A DNA stretch of 22,187 nucleotides, taken from positions 1 through 22,187 of the forward strand of contig JAMDCX010000053.1 of NCBI GenBank assembly GCA_023489375.1, in the 5' to 3' direction. Shown in pieces: positions 1-8,308 of the stretch. The position numbers and the translations under genes are program-made. This stretch comes from Planctomycetota bacterium (lineage in GTDB: Bacteria > Planctomycetota > Phycisphaerae > WQYP01). The stretch's first letter is position 1; the number at the start of each line of letters is the position of its first letter. The notes beneath the pieces are model-generated. The model did no database searches. It saw nothing but the letters and a program-made list of their open reading frames with translations, and was not told the origin of the DNA.

Positions 1-186
1 TGGGCTTCGCCATTGGCTCGCAGGCTCGCCACAGCATCAGGCCGAATCGAGTTCGTATCCTGCGGTCTGGTGGTTCGTCTCCGGTTGCTTCCCACCCTGC
101 CTCGCGGCAACGCGGTTACCTTCGACTACAAGCCGGAACATCGGCTCGAGGAGAACTTTCATCTCCTTGACTTCACACACTCTCCA
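1..186 (-). mobile_element. Group II intron, 5' part (domain I), truncated by window edge
   Basis: Read on the minus strand, this stretch has the look of group II intron domain I. It begins with a GTGTG/GTGCG-type 5' end (candidates near position 180 or 192), then GAAGTCAAGGAG paired with a short CTCC hairpin, then the GTTGCCGCGAGGCA stem-loop and an AAGCAAC-GGAGACGAAC stretch, then TACGAACTCGAT-CGGCCTGATGCTG and a GGCGAAGCC run reaching the left edge. This order of conserved blocks is familiar from bacterial group II introns. The reverse transcriptase ORF and the catalytic domains V-VI would lie to the left, outside the window. The exact 5' splice boundary is uncertain by about 12 nt. The 168 bp between this and the next element (187-354) show no gene I recognise. 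Confidence 0.68.
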
Positions 187-354
187 TCGCACTGGCCCGT
201 CTGATATCCCAGACGTTGATTCGGACGCAACGCCGAAATACCACCGCCGAACGCAGCCACCGCAAGCGAACCAATCAGCGATTACACATGCTGGGGCTGA
301 AATTAAAGGACATGATCGTCTGCGACTGGAGCCACTTGTAGCGTTGTAGTATTA

Positions 355-519
355 GGGGCCGCGCAAAAATAACTTCGCACTTTCCGGCTGGTTCTTTTGG
401 CCGTGGGCTTCGTTGTTCGCTCCTTACAGACCCGCGGGTGGAGTATGCGCGTCGCTCACGCCTCGCCGGCGGCCAAAACTCCCGCGCCGTAAAATATGAA
501 TTTATTTTTGCGCGGCCCC
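355..519. mobile_element. 165-bp hairpin MITE with 18-bp terminal inverted repeats
   Basis: The ends are perfect 18-bp inverted repeats, GGGGCCGCGCAAAAATAA at 355-372 and its complement at 502-519. A TTA trinucleotide abuts both sides (352-354 and 520-522), which looks like a 3-bp (or TA) target duplication. The inverted symmetry continues imperfectly inward: TTTTGGCCG on the left matches CGGCCAAAA on the right, so the element could fold into one long hairpin. It has no credible ORF. This is the form of a non-autonomous miniature transposon. TTA/TA duplications occur in IS5- and IS630-type families, but I cannot name the parent element. Confidence 0.7.
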
Positions 520-591
520 TTACCATCGACCATGGTTGTGGATGCAGTGATATTGCACCGCCGCGATAAAGTCATTTCCAGTTTCGACGGC

Positions 592-1050
592 TCATGGATT
601 TGGGCCGTAGGTAATTTTCTTCCATTCGCCGGGTTGAATTATGACCATGGCATCCCGGCGAATCTGTTGATATTGTTGTCGAGTAATGGGCGTGTGTACC
701 GCTCCGACCTGATTGGGATCGTTATGGAAGCGGATCACCAGCTGGTTCGACATCACGTTGACATTATACATCGGACCATTAATGATAATTTCATTGATCG
801 TGCCGGTTTTGTTCGGTTTAAGAGACCAGGGCCCCACAGAATCGACAAGTACCTGCGTATCCGAAAGAATGTTGGAGGAGGCGGGAATCGGCACATCAAT
901 GGCTGATCGGCGGTGGGCGCCGTCAATGACACTGAGCGTATAATGCGCCGGTGCGGTCAAATTCACCGGTGGCGGTTGATAGGTACAACCCGTCAGTAAA
1001 AGACTCGCCACACCAGCCAAGCCAATGTTTTTTGCAAATTTCATCACCAC
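592..1050 (-). CDS. Small lipoprotein of unknown function
   Basis: The 152-residue product starts at a GTG. An AGGGGA ribosome-binding site lies about 8 nt upstream, which favours this GTG over the ATG two codons later. The N-terminus is a lipoprotein signal: positively charged start, hydrophobic stretch, and lipobox LLTGC with the acylated Cys at residue 22. The mature part (about 130 residues) is polar, proline-rich at first, and probably beta-rich. I recognise no domain. By its signal it should be membrane-anchored and face the periplasm. The gene stands alone, downstream of and co-directional with the TIGR04138-type gene, with about 90 bp between them that contains a TATTAT-like -10 on the minus strand. 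Confidence 0.75.
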   Translation of the reverse strand: MVMKFAKNIGLAGVASLLLTGCTYQPPPVNLTAPAHYTLSVIDGAHRRSAIDVPIPASSNILSDTQVLVDSVGPWSLKPNKTGTINEIIINGPMYNVNVMSNQLVIRFHNDPNQVGAVHTPITRQQYQQIRRDAMVIIQPGEWKKITYGPNP

Positions 1051-1141
1051 GCGTATTTCCCCTTTTTCATAAACCTGTTAACCATAATAGTATTCTCCCG
1101 CACATCATGCTCGCCATCCTAACTACCATATATAACCGCTT

Positions 1142-1567
1142 TTATCGGGATTTCAAATCAAACACCGGCTTTCCCGGTGACTGCGGCCGCCGTGGTGCGG
1201 TAAAGGCTTCCGCAAAATCATACACATCCCGAAAATCTTCTATATTATCCTCCGGCGTTTTGTGCATCAGCCCATTTTCCACCATGGCGAAAACAATTTT
1301 ACCAAAATCCATCGTAGTGTGTATATTCCAATGCGCCAATACCACTGGGGCCAATACGCCGTAATTACGGACCGCCAGATCACGCAAGCCCCGGGCCAGG
1401 TCCGATCCTGTAACATGCCGCTGCCCTTCGGATAACTTCTCGACATCCCGATGCACACGTTGGACCGTCAACGCCAGGCCTTCACGGACAAATTCAAACG
1501 CCTCCGGCGGATAGACAGTCCCCTCCAGCACCTTCGTGATCGACTTTTTTTTAACCTTGTTTTGCAT
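1142..1567 (-). CDS. TIGR04138-type planctomycete/verrucomicrobial conserved protein
   Basis: The 141-residue protein carries the pattern I associate with the TIGR04138 family, which is largely restricted to Planctomycetes and Verrucomicrobia. Near residue 19 it has YPPEAFEFVREGL, then TVQRVH, then HVTGSDLARGLRDLAVRNYG around 51-70, then HW..HTTMDFGKIVF and GLMHKTPEDNIEDF around 80-112. The family has no established function. I chose the ATG at 1567 because the family similarity starts soon after it. An ATG four codons upstream (1579) is equally possible; the reading frame stays open further upstream, but that part looks non-coding. The gene diverges from aspS. No signal peptide is visible, so it is probably cytoplasmic. 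Confidence 0.8.
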   Translation of the reverse strand: MQNKVKKKSITKVLEGTVYPPEAFEFVREGLALTVQRVHRDVEKLSEGQRHVTGSDLARGLRDLAVRNYGVLAPVVLAHWNIHTTMDFGKIVFAMVENGLMHKTPEDNIEDFRDVYDFAEAFTAPRRPQSPGKPVFDLKSR

Positions 1568-1937
1568 AATCGCCGCCATCCAAAATATCCGGACAACCCG
1601 CCTACTATCAATATCATTATATCCAATTTCGTTATCCATGGCGCGGTAAACCGTAACGCCACAAGGCTTGGGGTGTATAGAGCGTTTAAGTCGGAGGCAA
1701 GATTTTCGCACCAAATGCGATAATACGCGCCGGGGAAGGCCTCGCTGGCAGTCTATCCGGACTACAGCACAGGGCCATGCCGATCCTTTACTTCCACAGG
1801 GCCATGCCGGATTGAGAAAAACTTCCGGCCATGGCGTAACGGATGGCATCATCGCCGCCCTATGTAAAATGCGCAAAAATCCGGTATCATGTAAACTGGA
1901 CGGCTTGGAAGAACTGGAAAATCCCGAAAGGATATGT
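1568..1937. other. Divergent intergenic region between the TIGR04138 gene and aspS
   Basis: This 370-bp gap must hold the promoters for both divergent genes. I find no gene in it. It contains a 15-bp direct repeat, CACAGGGCCATGCCG, at 1768-1782 and 1795-1809 (period 27 bp), just upstream of the likely aspS promoter area. The plus-strand frame through the region is open and joined to aspS, but its residues do not look like protein and precede the AspRS fold. Confidence 0.5.
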
Positions 1938-3761
1938 GTGAAATTCAAACGTACAAATTACTGCGGAAAACTTACGACAGGTGATGTGACGCGCACGGTT
2001 GTTCTGGCCGGATGGGTGCAATCCTATCGCGATCATGGCGGCGTGGTGTTTATCGATCTTCGGGACCGTACCGGTATTGTACAAATTGTATTTCGGCCTG
2101 AACTTGCCATGATTCATGCCCTGGCCAGGCAACTGCGGCATGAAGATGTGATTTTGGTGCAGGGGCAGGTTAATAAGCGATCCGCAGACGCCCTGAATCC
2201 CAGAATTCCGACCGGAGAAATTGAAGTTGTGGCACAAGATATGGAGTTGGCAAACAAAGCTGATACGGTGCCATTTTCTCCCACCCAGCATGATCCGGTC
2301 AGTGAAGATACACGCCTGAAATACCGCTACATCGATCTGCGCCGCGCTGAAATGGGCGAAGCCATGATTACCCGGCACCGTGTGACGAAAATCATGCGCG
2401 ACTATTGTGATGAGCATGGCTTTCTGGAAATTGAAACCCCCATGCTTTACAAAAGTACTCCGGAAGGCGCCCGCGAATTTTTGGTGCCTTCCCGCCTGCA
2501 TCCCGGAGAATTTTATGCCTTGCCGCAAAGTCCGCAGTTATTCAAGCAGGTGTTGATGGTCGCGGGTATGGATCGGTATATGCAGATCGCCCGTTGCTTC
2601 CGGGATGAAGATTTGCGCATGGATCGGCAGCCGGAGTTCACGCAGCTGGACCTGGAAATGAGCTTCGTGGATCGTGATGATGTCATAGACCTGGTTACCG
2701 GCTTGCTGGTGCGGCTCTGGAAGCAGGTGCTGAATGTGGATTTACCGGCCACATTTCCGCGTATGTCCTGGCGTGAGGCCATGGATCGGTTCGGTATTGA
2801 TCGCCCGGATACACGCTATGGCGTGGAACTCAAGGATATCAGCGATATTGTACCGCAGACGGAATTCGGTGTGTTCAAAGCCGCCGTCACCTCCGGCGGC
2901 TGTGTAAAAATGATCGCGGTTCCCGGCGGTGCGGCATTATCCCGCAAACAATTGGATCAACTTACGGAAGATGCCAGGAAATTGGGAGCCGGGGGACTGG
3001 CCTGGATCAAACTCGGCGGTGAGGCGGGGGCCGGGACCATGGGTGGTCCGATTGCCAAATTTATTCCCACCGCGCAACAGCAGGCTCTGCGGCAGCGCTG
3101 CGGAGCCGATGACGGCGATATTCTACTGGCGGTGGCGGACAAGCAGGAAGTGGCGTGGAAAGTGCTGGGGGAATTGCGTCAGTCCCTGGCCCGGCAACTT
3201 AAACTGATACCGGAAAATCGTTTTAATTTTCTGTGGATTGTGGATTTTCCAAGTTTTGAGCATGATCCGGCGGCCAACCGGTTGATAGCCCGGCATCATC
3301 CTTTCACCGCACCGTTGGACGAAGATATTCCGCTGCTGGATTCACAACCGTTGGCTGTGCGGGCCAAAGCGTATGATATTGTGCTTAACGGTATAGAAAT
3401 TGGTGGTGGATCCATTCGTATCCATCAGCGGGAAGTGCAATCAAAAATCTTTTCCCTGTTGGGCATTTCCCCTCCGCAGGCTCAGAAAAAGTTCGCCTTT
3501 CTGCTTGATGCCCTGCGATTTGGCGCGCCGCCGCACGGGGGCATTGCACTGGGGTTGGATCGGCTGGTCATGCTGATGCTTAATCGGCAAAGTATCCGGG
3601 AAGTTATTGCCTTCCCGAAAACCCAAAGCGGTACGGATATGATGACCGAAGCACCTTCCACGGTGGATCTGCGGCAATTGGTTGAATTGTCGCTGGCGGT
3701 GGTGCAGCCGGCCATAACCGGTTCCGGGGCGGCGGCGAAAACCGCGGCCAGCCCCGGATAA
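1938..3761 (+). CDS. aspS: Aspartyl-tRNA synthetase, bacterial type
   Basis: The enzyme charges tRNA-Asp with aspartate using ATP, in the cytoplasm. The N-terminal OB-fold anticodon-binding domain (VVLAGWVQSYRDHGG, residues 21-35) is followed by class II motif 2 (CFRDEDLRMDRQPEFTQLDLEM, from about 219), the inserted bacterial GAD domain (about 290-430) and motif 3 (GIALGLDRLVML, about 535). The product is 607 residues, close to the usual 590. I chose the GTG at 1938 because AAAGGA precedes it by 5 nt and because family similarity begins there; the open frame extends upstream but looks non-coding. The RDHGG segment is the form usual in non-discriminating AspRS, which also makes Asp-tRNA-Asn for the GatCAB amidotransferase. 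The C-terminal tail is Ala-rich and slightly long. Confidence 0.96.
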   Translation: MKFKRTNYCGKLTTGDVTRTVVLAGWVQSYRDHGGVVFIDLRDRTGIVQIVFRPELAMIHALARQLRHEDVILVQGQVNKRSADALNPRIPTGEIEVVAQDMELANKADTVPFSPTQHDPVSEDTRLKYRYIDLRRAEMGEAMITRHRVTKIMRDYCDEHGFLEIETPMLYKSTPEGAREFLVPSRLHPGEFYALPQSPQLFKQVLMVAGMDRYMQIARCFRDEDLRMDRQPEFTQLDLEMSFVDRDDVIDLVTGLLVRLWKQVLNVDLPATFPRMSWREAMDRFGIDRPDTRYGVELKDISDIVPQTEFGVFKAAVTSGGCVKMIAVPGGAALSRKQLDQLTEDARKLGAGGLAWIKLGGEAGAGTMGGPIAKFIPTAQQQALRQRCGADDGDILLAVADKQEVAWKVLGELRQSLARQLKLIPENRFNFLWIVDFPSFEHDPAANRLIARHHPFTAPLDEDIPLLDSQPLAVRAKAYDIVLNGIEIGGGSIRIHQREVQSKIFSLLGISPPQAQKKFAFLLDALRFGAPPHGGIALGLDRLVMLMLNRQSIREVIAFPKTQSGTDMMTEAPSTVDLRQLVELSLAVVQPAITGSGAAAKTAASPG

Positions 3762-3917
3762 TAAAAGCCCGTTCAACATAAAAGCTGGATTCAATTAAAA
3801 TCTGGATGGTTCGTGGCGACCTCGATAACTTTGGCTGCGGACGATAAAATAGTCTGGTCGCGAGGCGGTAAGGTGACGGTAAAAAGTGAGGGCTTGCGGC
3901 TAATTCGGAATATCAGC

Positions 3918-5372
3918 ATGATTGATCGTGTTAAAACAAAAACCGTTATCACCATGGGACCGGCTTGTGCCACCCCCGACGTGTTCAGCCAGCTGGTAGA
4001 CACGGGCGTGGCTGTGGTGCGGTTGAATTTTTCTCATGGCGACTTGAGGCAACGGGAGCAATTTCTGGCTGTGGCCCGCGGCGGTTCCCATCCAACGCCG
4101 CTGGCCATTATGGGTGATTTGTGCGGCCCCAAGATACGCCTGGGGGAAGTCATCAATGATGGCATAGTTATTACGCCGGGCGAAGAGATCACCATTGGCC
4201 GCAGGCCGATTCCTGGACAGAATCATCTGCTTACCTCCAATTATCCCGGTCTGGTGGATGATGTACAGTTGGGACAATCTATCCTGATTGACGATGGTTG
4301 TATCCGGACCACGGTTATTGAAAAAGTGACAGATATGATTCGCTGCCGCGTAGTTACCGGCGGTCGGATTCAATCTCACAAAGGCATTAACCTGCCGCAT
4401 ACCCGCCTGTCCATTCCCAGCGTCACGGAAAATGACTGGCGCGATATTGACTGGGCAATTGAGCATCAGCTGGATTATCTGGCCTTATCTTTTGTCCGCT
4501 GTGCTGAAGATGTGCAAAGTGTGCGGCGCTATCTGGAAAGTAAAAAATCAGACATCGATCTGGTCGCCAAGATAGAAATGCCGCAGGCTCTGGCGGACCT
4601 ATCCGCCATTTTGGATAGCTCCGATGCGGTGCTCGTGGCCCGCGGAGATCTGGGGGTGGAAACGGAATTGACTTCTGTGCCTCTGCAGCAAAAGAACATT
4701 GTCAATGCCGCGCACGCGGCCGGTAAACCGGTGATTGTCGCCACGCAGATGTTGCAATCCATGCTGAATAGTCCGACGCCCACCCGGGCGGAAGTTTCGG
4801 ATGTCGCCAATGCCATTCTGGATGGTGCTGACGCCGTGATGCTTTCCGGTGAAACTGCGGTAGGTCAATATCCGCTGGAAGCTGTGCAGACGTTGCGCGA
4901 TATTGCGGATAAAACCGAGCGTTATATCGTGCAGAAAGGTCTCCACACCGAACCGCCGCATTTGCTGCAGATCAGCCACCATCGTACCGCCGCCCTCGCG
5001 CACGGAGCCATGGCTATTGCCGGTGATATTGAAGCCCGCCTGGTGGTGGTATGGTCACAAGCCGGAGGCGCCGCAAGGTTTCTCTCAAAAAACCGTTTTC
5101 CTATTCCCATTGTGGCTTTGTCGACCGATCCGGCCGCGGTGCGCCGTATGGCCCTGTATTATAGTGTAACCCCCATACAGGCCCAGATTCCCCGGCATTT
5201 TGACGATCTGCCCGCCATGGTGGATGATTTGTTGCAACGCTGGAATTGGGCGCAACCGGGTGACCGCATAGTGATTGCTGCCGGTGCGCCGCTGGGAATT
5301 GCCGGGGCCACCAATAGTTTGAGTGTATACACCATTGGCGAACCGGGGCGCATCAGCAGGGAAAGACAATGA
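3918..5372 (+). CDS. pyk: Pyruvate kinase
   Basis: The enzyme converts phosphoenolpyruvate and ADP to pyruvate and ATP, the last step of glycolysis. Visible landmarks are the N-terminal TKTVITMGPA strand, NFSHG, the B-domain (about 70-165), the catalytic strand AKIEMPQ at about 217 (Lys and Glu kept; many family members have KIEN here), ARGDLGVE at about 240, ATQMLQSM and MLSGETAVGQYP at about 307. The C-terminal allosteric domain is present. The 484-residue length matches the family. I start at the ATG at 3918, just before the conserved TK segment, with a weak GGA 8 nt upstream; an in-frame GTG at 3813 would add 35 residues unlike the family. It lies 156 bp after aspS and overlaps the next gene by 4 bp. 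Confidence 0.95.
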   Translation: MIDRVKTKTVITMGPACATPDVFSQLVDTGVAVVRLNFSHGDLRQREQFLAVARGGSHPTPLAIMGDLCGPKIRLGEVINDGIVITPGEEITIGRRPIPGQNHLLTSNYPGLVDDVQLGQSILIDDGCIRTTVIEKVTDMIRCRVVTGGRIQSHKGINLPHTRLSIPSVTENDWRDIDWAIEHQLDYLALSFVRCAEDVQSVRRYLESKKSDIDLVAKIEMPQALADLSAILDSSDAVLVARGDLGVETELTSVPLQQKNIVNAAHAAGKPVIVATQMLQSMLNSPTPTRAEVSDVANAILDGADAVMLSGETAVGQYPLEAVQTLRDIADKTERYIVQKGLHTEPPHLLQISHHRTAALAHGAMAIAGDIEARLVVVWSQAGGAARFLSKNRFPIPIVALSTDPAAVRRMALYYSVTPIQAQIPRHFDDLPAMVDDLLQRWNWAQPGDRIVIAAGAPLGIAGATNSLSVYTIGEPGRISRERQ

Positions 5373-5845
5373 TACAGAAAACTTATAAATATTTTCTGCC
5401 CGGCATCGCCACGTTATGCGGCGCCATCTTTAGAGACCGGGGAAAAACGCATTATGCGCGGTTATACGTAAAACAGGCGCTGTTGGCATTGAGTTTACTG
5501 CTCCTGGCGGGCTGCGGCGTATCTCTGCATCATTATCCGAAGCCGAAGCTTGGCTGGCATTCCAAACATTATTCCATCATTTTCGGCGTGTTGAGTCGGC
5601 ATGATACCCATCCGATATCCTGGACGGTACGCTATGCGTCGGTTTATTCCGGGGACCCTTATGGTGGAAAATTTGCGCTTACGCCCACCTCCGCACTGGT
5701 GGGTTTTTGGCCCGGTAACATGGTTGAAATTCATGGCCACCCCGAAGTTAAAGCACCCAATAAAGCCGGTACCGGCACGTTGTATGCCATTACCAGCATC
5801 CGCCTGTGGCTGGGGAAAGGCCGCCCTAGTAATCTCACGCGTTAA
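5369..5845 (+). CDS. Putative lipoprotein translationally coupled to pyk
   Basis: The 158-residue protein starts with an ATGA overlap of the pyk stop codon, preceded by AGGGAAAG, so translation is probably coupled to pyk. Residues 36-48 form a hydrophobic stretch ending in the lipobox LLAGC, with the acylated Cys at 49. The 35-residue segment before the hydrophobic core is unusually long for a lipoprotein signal, but no better in-frame start is visible. The mature part has patterns such as HPISWTVRYASVYSGDPYGG and is otherwise unrecognised. It is probably anchored in a membrane facing the periplasm. The link to pyk may only be co-transcription. Confidence 0.65.
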   Translation: MIQKTYKYFLPGIATLCGAIFRDRGKTHYARLYVKQALLALSLLLLAGCGVSLHHYPKPKLGWHSKHYSIIFGVLSRHDTHPISWTVRYASVYSGDPYGGKFALTPTSALVGFWPGNMVEIHGHPEVKAPNKAGTGTLYAITSIRLWLGKGRPSNLTR

Positions 5846-5922
5846 TGAGTCCAAAAGCGGCGAAAACAAGGCGATGGCAATAAAACCAGAGGTCGGAAAA
5901 ACTTGCCAACCAGAAAAAGTTA

Positions 5923-5950
5923 TTGGCAATTTACCGCAGAATGATGTAAA
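5923..5950 (+). promoter_or_regulatory. Possible sigma70-type promoter for the PilT-like gene
   Basis: TTGGCA (5923-5928) is followed after 16 bp by TGTAAA (5945-5950), in an AT-rich stretch that runs up to the ribosome-binding site of the ATPase gene. TATAAT also occurs at 5963-5968 but sits too close to the gene to be a normal -10. Confidence 0.3.
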
Positions 5951-5983
5951 TTCAGAGTTTTTATAATAAGGATGATATGCTTT

Positions 5984-7117
5984 ATGACCAAAGATGCATC
6001 AGGAACCAAAGTAGACGCCGTTGAACCCCAAAAACGGACCACCGTACCCAAATTGCACAAATATTTTGAAGTGGTGACAAAAGTGGAGGGCAGCGATTTG
6101 CATATCAAAGCGGATGTATTGCCGCGCGTGCGCAAATCCGGGCGGCTCATGCCGACCACCGGTTCCCCGCTGACCAATGCGGAAATCGAAGCCATGGTCA
6201 AGGAAATTCTGACTGAAGAACAGTGGCATGATTTTACGCATCGCGGATCCCTGGATATCGCCTATGCGGTTACGCCTTCGGAACGCTTCCGGGTTAATAT
6301 TTTCCGGCAGCGCGGCATGGTGAGCCTGGCGGCCCGGCGTATTAACCCGAAAATTCCCAATTTTGCGCAGTTGCACCTTCCGGAGATATTTGAAAAAATT
6401 GCCGATAATGAACAGGGCCTGGTCATGCTCGCGGGTATTACTGGCAGCGGCAAAAGTACCACGATTGCGGCCATGCTGCAGCAGATTAACGAACGGCGAT
6501 CCTGCCATGTTATCACCATTGAAGACCCTATTGAATATACCTACATGGATCAGAAAGCCTTTATCAACCAGCGCGAAATCGGGCTGGATGTGGAAAGTTT
6601 TGAACTGGCCATCCGCTACATGATGCGTGAAGACCCGGATGTTATTTTGATTGGAGAAATGCGCGACCGTTTGACTTTTCAGGCGGCTGTTCAGGCCACC
6701 GAAACCGGGCACATGGTGTTTTCCACCATTCATGCCGCCAGCGCCCCCGGCGCTATTACCCGTATTCTGGAACTCTTTCCACCGGACATGCACACCAATA
6801 TGCGTCAGGCCATTGCCAACAATATGAAGGCGATTATTTTCCAGAGACTTGTGCCGGCCATTGATCCCGCCATCGGACGGGTTCCCGTAGTGGAGGTCAT
6901 GCTTAATTCGCCCTCGGTGCGCAAATATATTCTCGAGGGGCGCGAAAATGAGCTTACGCAGGTAATCCGCTCTGAACGTGGAGCGGGTATGATTGACTTT
7001 AATGATATGCTTTGTGACTTGGTTTCCAGTGAAACCATTACGCATAAAGAGGCCTATATCGCCTCGCCGAACGCGGATGAATTGCGGATGCGGATGAAAG
7101 GCATCAAAACCAGTTGA
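5984..7117 (+). CDS. pilT: PilT/PilU-type pilus retraction ATPase
   Basis: This is a hexameric secretion-type ATPase that would power type IV pilus retraction on the cytoplasmic face of the inner membrane. Visible features are the N-terminal PAS-like region (about 20-110, including SDLHIKA), Walker A GITGSGKST at about 150-158, the Asp-box IEDPIEY at about 181, Walker B DPDVILIGEMRD at about 218-229 and the His-box ETGHMVFSTIHA after it. The 377-residue length suits the family. The C-terminal MIDFNDMLCDLV...ITHKEAY resembles PilU and many non-proteobacterial PilT proteins, so PilU is an alternative name. I prefer the ATG at 5984 because AAGGA at 5968-5972 overlaps the earlier ATG at 5972. No other pilus gene lies in the window. 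Confidence 0.88.
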   Translation: MTKDASGTKVDAVEPQKRTTVPKLHKYFEVVTKVEGSDLHIKADVLPRVRKSGRLMPTTGSPLTNAEIEAMVKEILTEEQWHDFTHRGSLDIAYAVTPSERFRVNIFRQRGMVSLAARRINPKIPNFAQLHLPEIFEKIADNEQGLVMLAGITGSGKSTTIAAMLQQINERRSCHVITIEDPIEYTYMDQKAFINQREIGLDVESFELAIRYMMREDPDVILIGEMRDRLTFQAAVQATETGHMVFSTIHAASAPGAITRILELFPPDMHTNMRQAIANNMKAIIFQRLVPAIDPAIGRVPVVEVMLNSPSVRKYILEGRENELTQVIRSERGAGMIDFNDMLCDLVSSETITHKEAYIASPNADELRMRMKGIKTS

Positions 7118-7266
7118 GAACCGTGCGGTCATGGCGGAATCAACGGCCGTGATCGGTGCCATCTTGTCGTGCCCATTTAGTACCGGCGTTTGTACCACAG
7201 ATTTTGAATCTTCCGCCCAATAATACGCCTGCATCGGTTGACAGTGGACCACGGAAAAAAGCGGTT

Positions 7267-7935
7267 ATGAAATATACGGTAGTCAGCATCGGAACTTTGG
7301 CTAAAAATCCACTGTGGCAGGAACGAACGGATGTGCGTACCAGCCACAACACTACTACCCTGATCCGCGTGGGATCTATGGTCCTGCTGGTGGATCCATC
7401 GCTGCCGGGGCGGATAATGGAAGCACGCCTTTTTGAACGCACCGGCCTGAAACCCGACATGATTACCCATGTTTTTCTTACCAACCTGAAGCCCGTTGCC
7501 CGCCGCGGATTGAATTTATTTCCGAAGGCCATCCATTGGGCCTCGGAATCGGAAATTGCCTTAGCGCAACAGGGGCTTGAGGCTGCCATACGGCATCTCG
7601 GCAACGCTGCACGTGAACTTACGGAGCTGGCCCGTGAAAGGCAATTGCTGGCGGCAATCCGCCCCGCGCCAGATCAACTCTCCGAGGGGGTAGATCTGTT
7701 CCCACTGCCGGGGTACACCCCGGGACAAGCCGGGTTGTTGCTGAAATATCCCGCTCGCAGCGTCATAATTACCGGCGATGCGGTGCCGACCGAAGAACAT
7801 TTTGAAAATGGTCAGGTATTTCCAGATTGCTTTGATGTGCATCAGGCGAAGGAATCACTGGCGGAAGTGTACGAATTGGCCGACGTTATTATTCCCGGGC
7901 ACGATAACGTATTTCTAAACCTGCGCGGCGTATGA
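7267..7935 (+). CDS. Metallo-beta-lactamase-fold protein with lost metal ligands
   Basis: The 222-residue protein follows the order of a metallo-beta-lactamase hydrolase: N-terminal strands with HNTTTLIRVGSMVLLVDPSLPG, then THVFLTNLKPVARRGL, LPGYTPGQAGLLL, VIITGDAVPT and IIPGHDNVF. The normal THxHxDH motif at residues 72-78 reads TNLKPVA, so all four ligand positions are replaced. The usual PGHTPGH reads PGYTPGQ. Only the Asp of TGDA and the His of PGHD remain. It is therefore probably not a metal-dependent hydrolase. The frame is intact and shows no sign of decay, which suggests a retained non-catalytic or altered role. The start at 7267 fits the fold; the ribosome-binding site is weak. The gene follows pilT after 149 bp. 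Confidence 0.8.
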   Translation: MKYTVVSIGTLAKNPLWQERTDVRTSHNTTTLIRVGSMVLLVDPSLPGRIMEARLFERTGLKPDMITHVFLTNLKPVARRGLNLFPKAIHWASESEIALAQQGLEAAIRHLGNAARELTELARERQLLAAIRPAPDQLSEGVDLFPLPGYTPGQAGLLLKYPARSVIITGDAVPTEEHFENGQVFPDCFDVHQAKESLAEVYELADVIIPGHDNVFLNLRGV

Positions 7936-7958
7936 TGCAATATAACATATATCATCCC

Positions 7959-7988
7959 TGATGCGGTTTTTCCGCATCACGCTTTTCT
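7959..7988 (+). terminator. Likely Rho-independent terminator after the MBL-fold gene
   Basis: TGATGCGG (7959-7966) pairs with CCGCATCA (7972-7979) around a TTTTT loop, followed by the pyrimidine-rich CGCTTTTCTT. It separates the coding block from the tRNA gene. The U-run is imperfect. Confidence 0.55.
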
Positions 7989-8027
7989 TGCCGCATAACT
8001 TCGCCTATTATATTGTTTCCTTTAATC

Positions 8028-8111
8028 GCCGGAGTGGCGGAACTGGCAGACGCGCCGGACTCAAAATCCGGTTCTCGCAAGAGAGTGTGGGTTCGATTCC
8101 CTCCTCCGGCA
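8028..8111 (+). tRNA. tRNA-Leu (anticodon CAA)
   Basis: The 84-nt class II tRNA has acceptor stem GCCGGAG/CTCCGGC with discriminator A73, a D-arm with TGGCAGACGC, anticodon stem CCGGA/TCCGG with loop CTCAAAA (anticodon CAA, reading UUG), a long variable arm with TCTCGCAAGAGA, and the T-arm GGTTCGATTCC. The long variable arm is typical of tRNA-Leu. The 3' CCA is not encoded. Confidence 0.96.
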
Positions 8112-8280
8112 TAGGTGGTAAATCAATACTTTCCACAACCAGATGCGGTTTTGCTTGTTAGGCAGTTTGTATTTTATCGTAACTATTTACACGCGGGTTT
8201 TCGCACCCGCACCCACGGTCGCGGGACAGGCCTAATGCCCCAGCGGTCAAGATTACCATCGTCATACCGCGTATCTGAGC

Positions 8281-8308
8281 TTTGAAATTGGAAATTTGAA
8301 ATTGGAGA
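8281..8308. repeat. Heptamer tandem array, four units
   Basis: Units are TTTGAAA, TTGGAAA, TTTGAAA and TTGGAGA, a strict 7-bp period in non-coding DNA. Similar 7-bp arrays with other unit sequences occur at 11427, 11671 and 19024. Confidence 0.7.

Noticed and set aside
275..526. Minus-strand 83-codon ORF spanning the MITE
   Set aside because: It runs through both inverted repeat ends and unrelated flank, so it is an accident of the element's symmetry.
7156..7266. Upstream extension of the degenerate MBL-fold protein to 7156
   Set aside because: The extra 37 residues do not resemble the fold's N-terminus; the ATG at 7267 begins exactly at the first beta strand.
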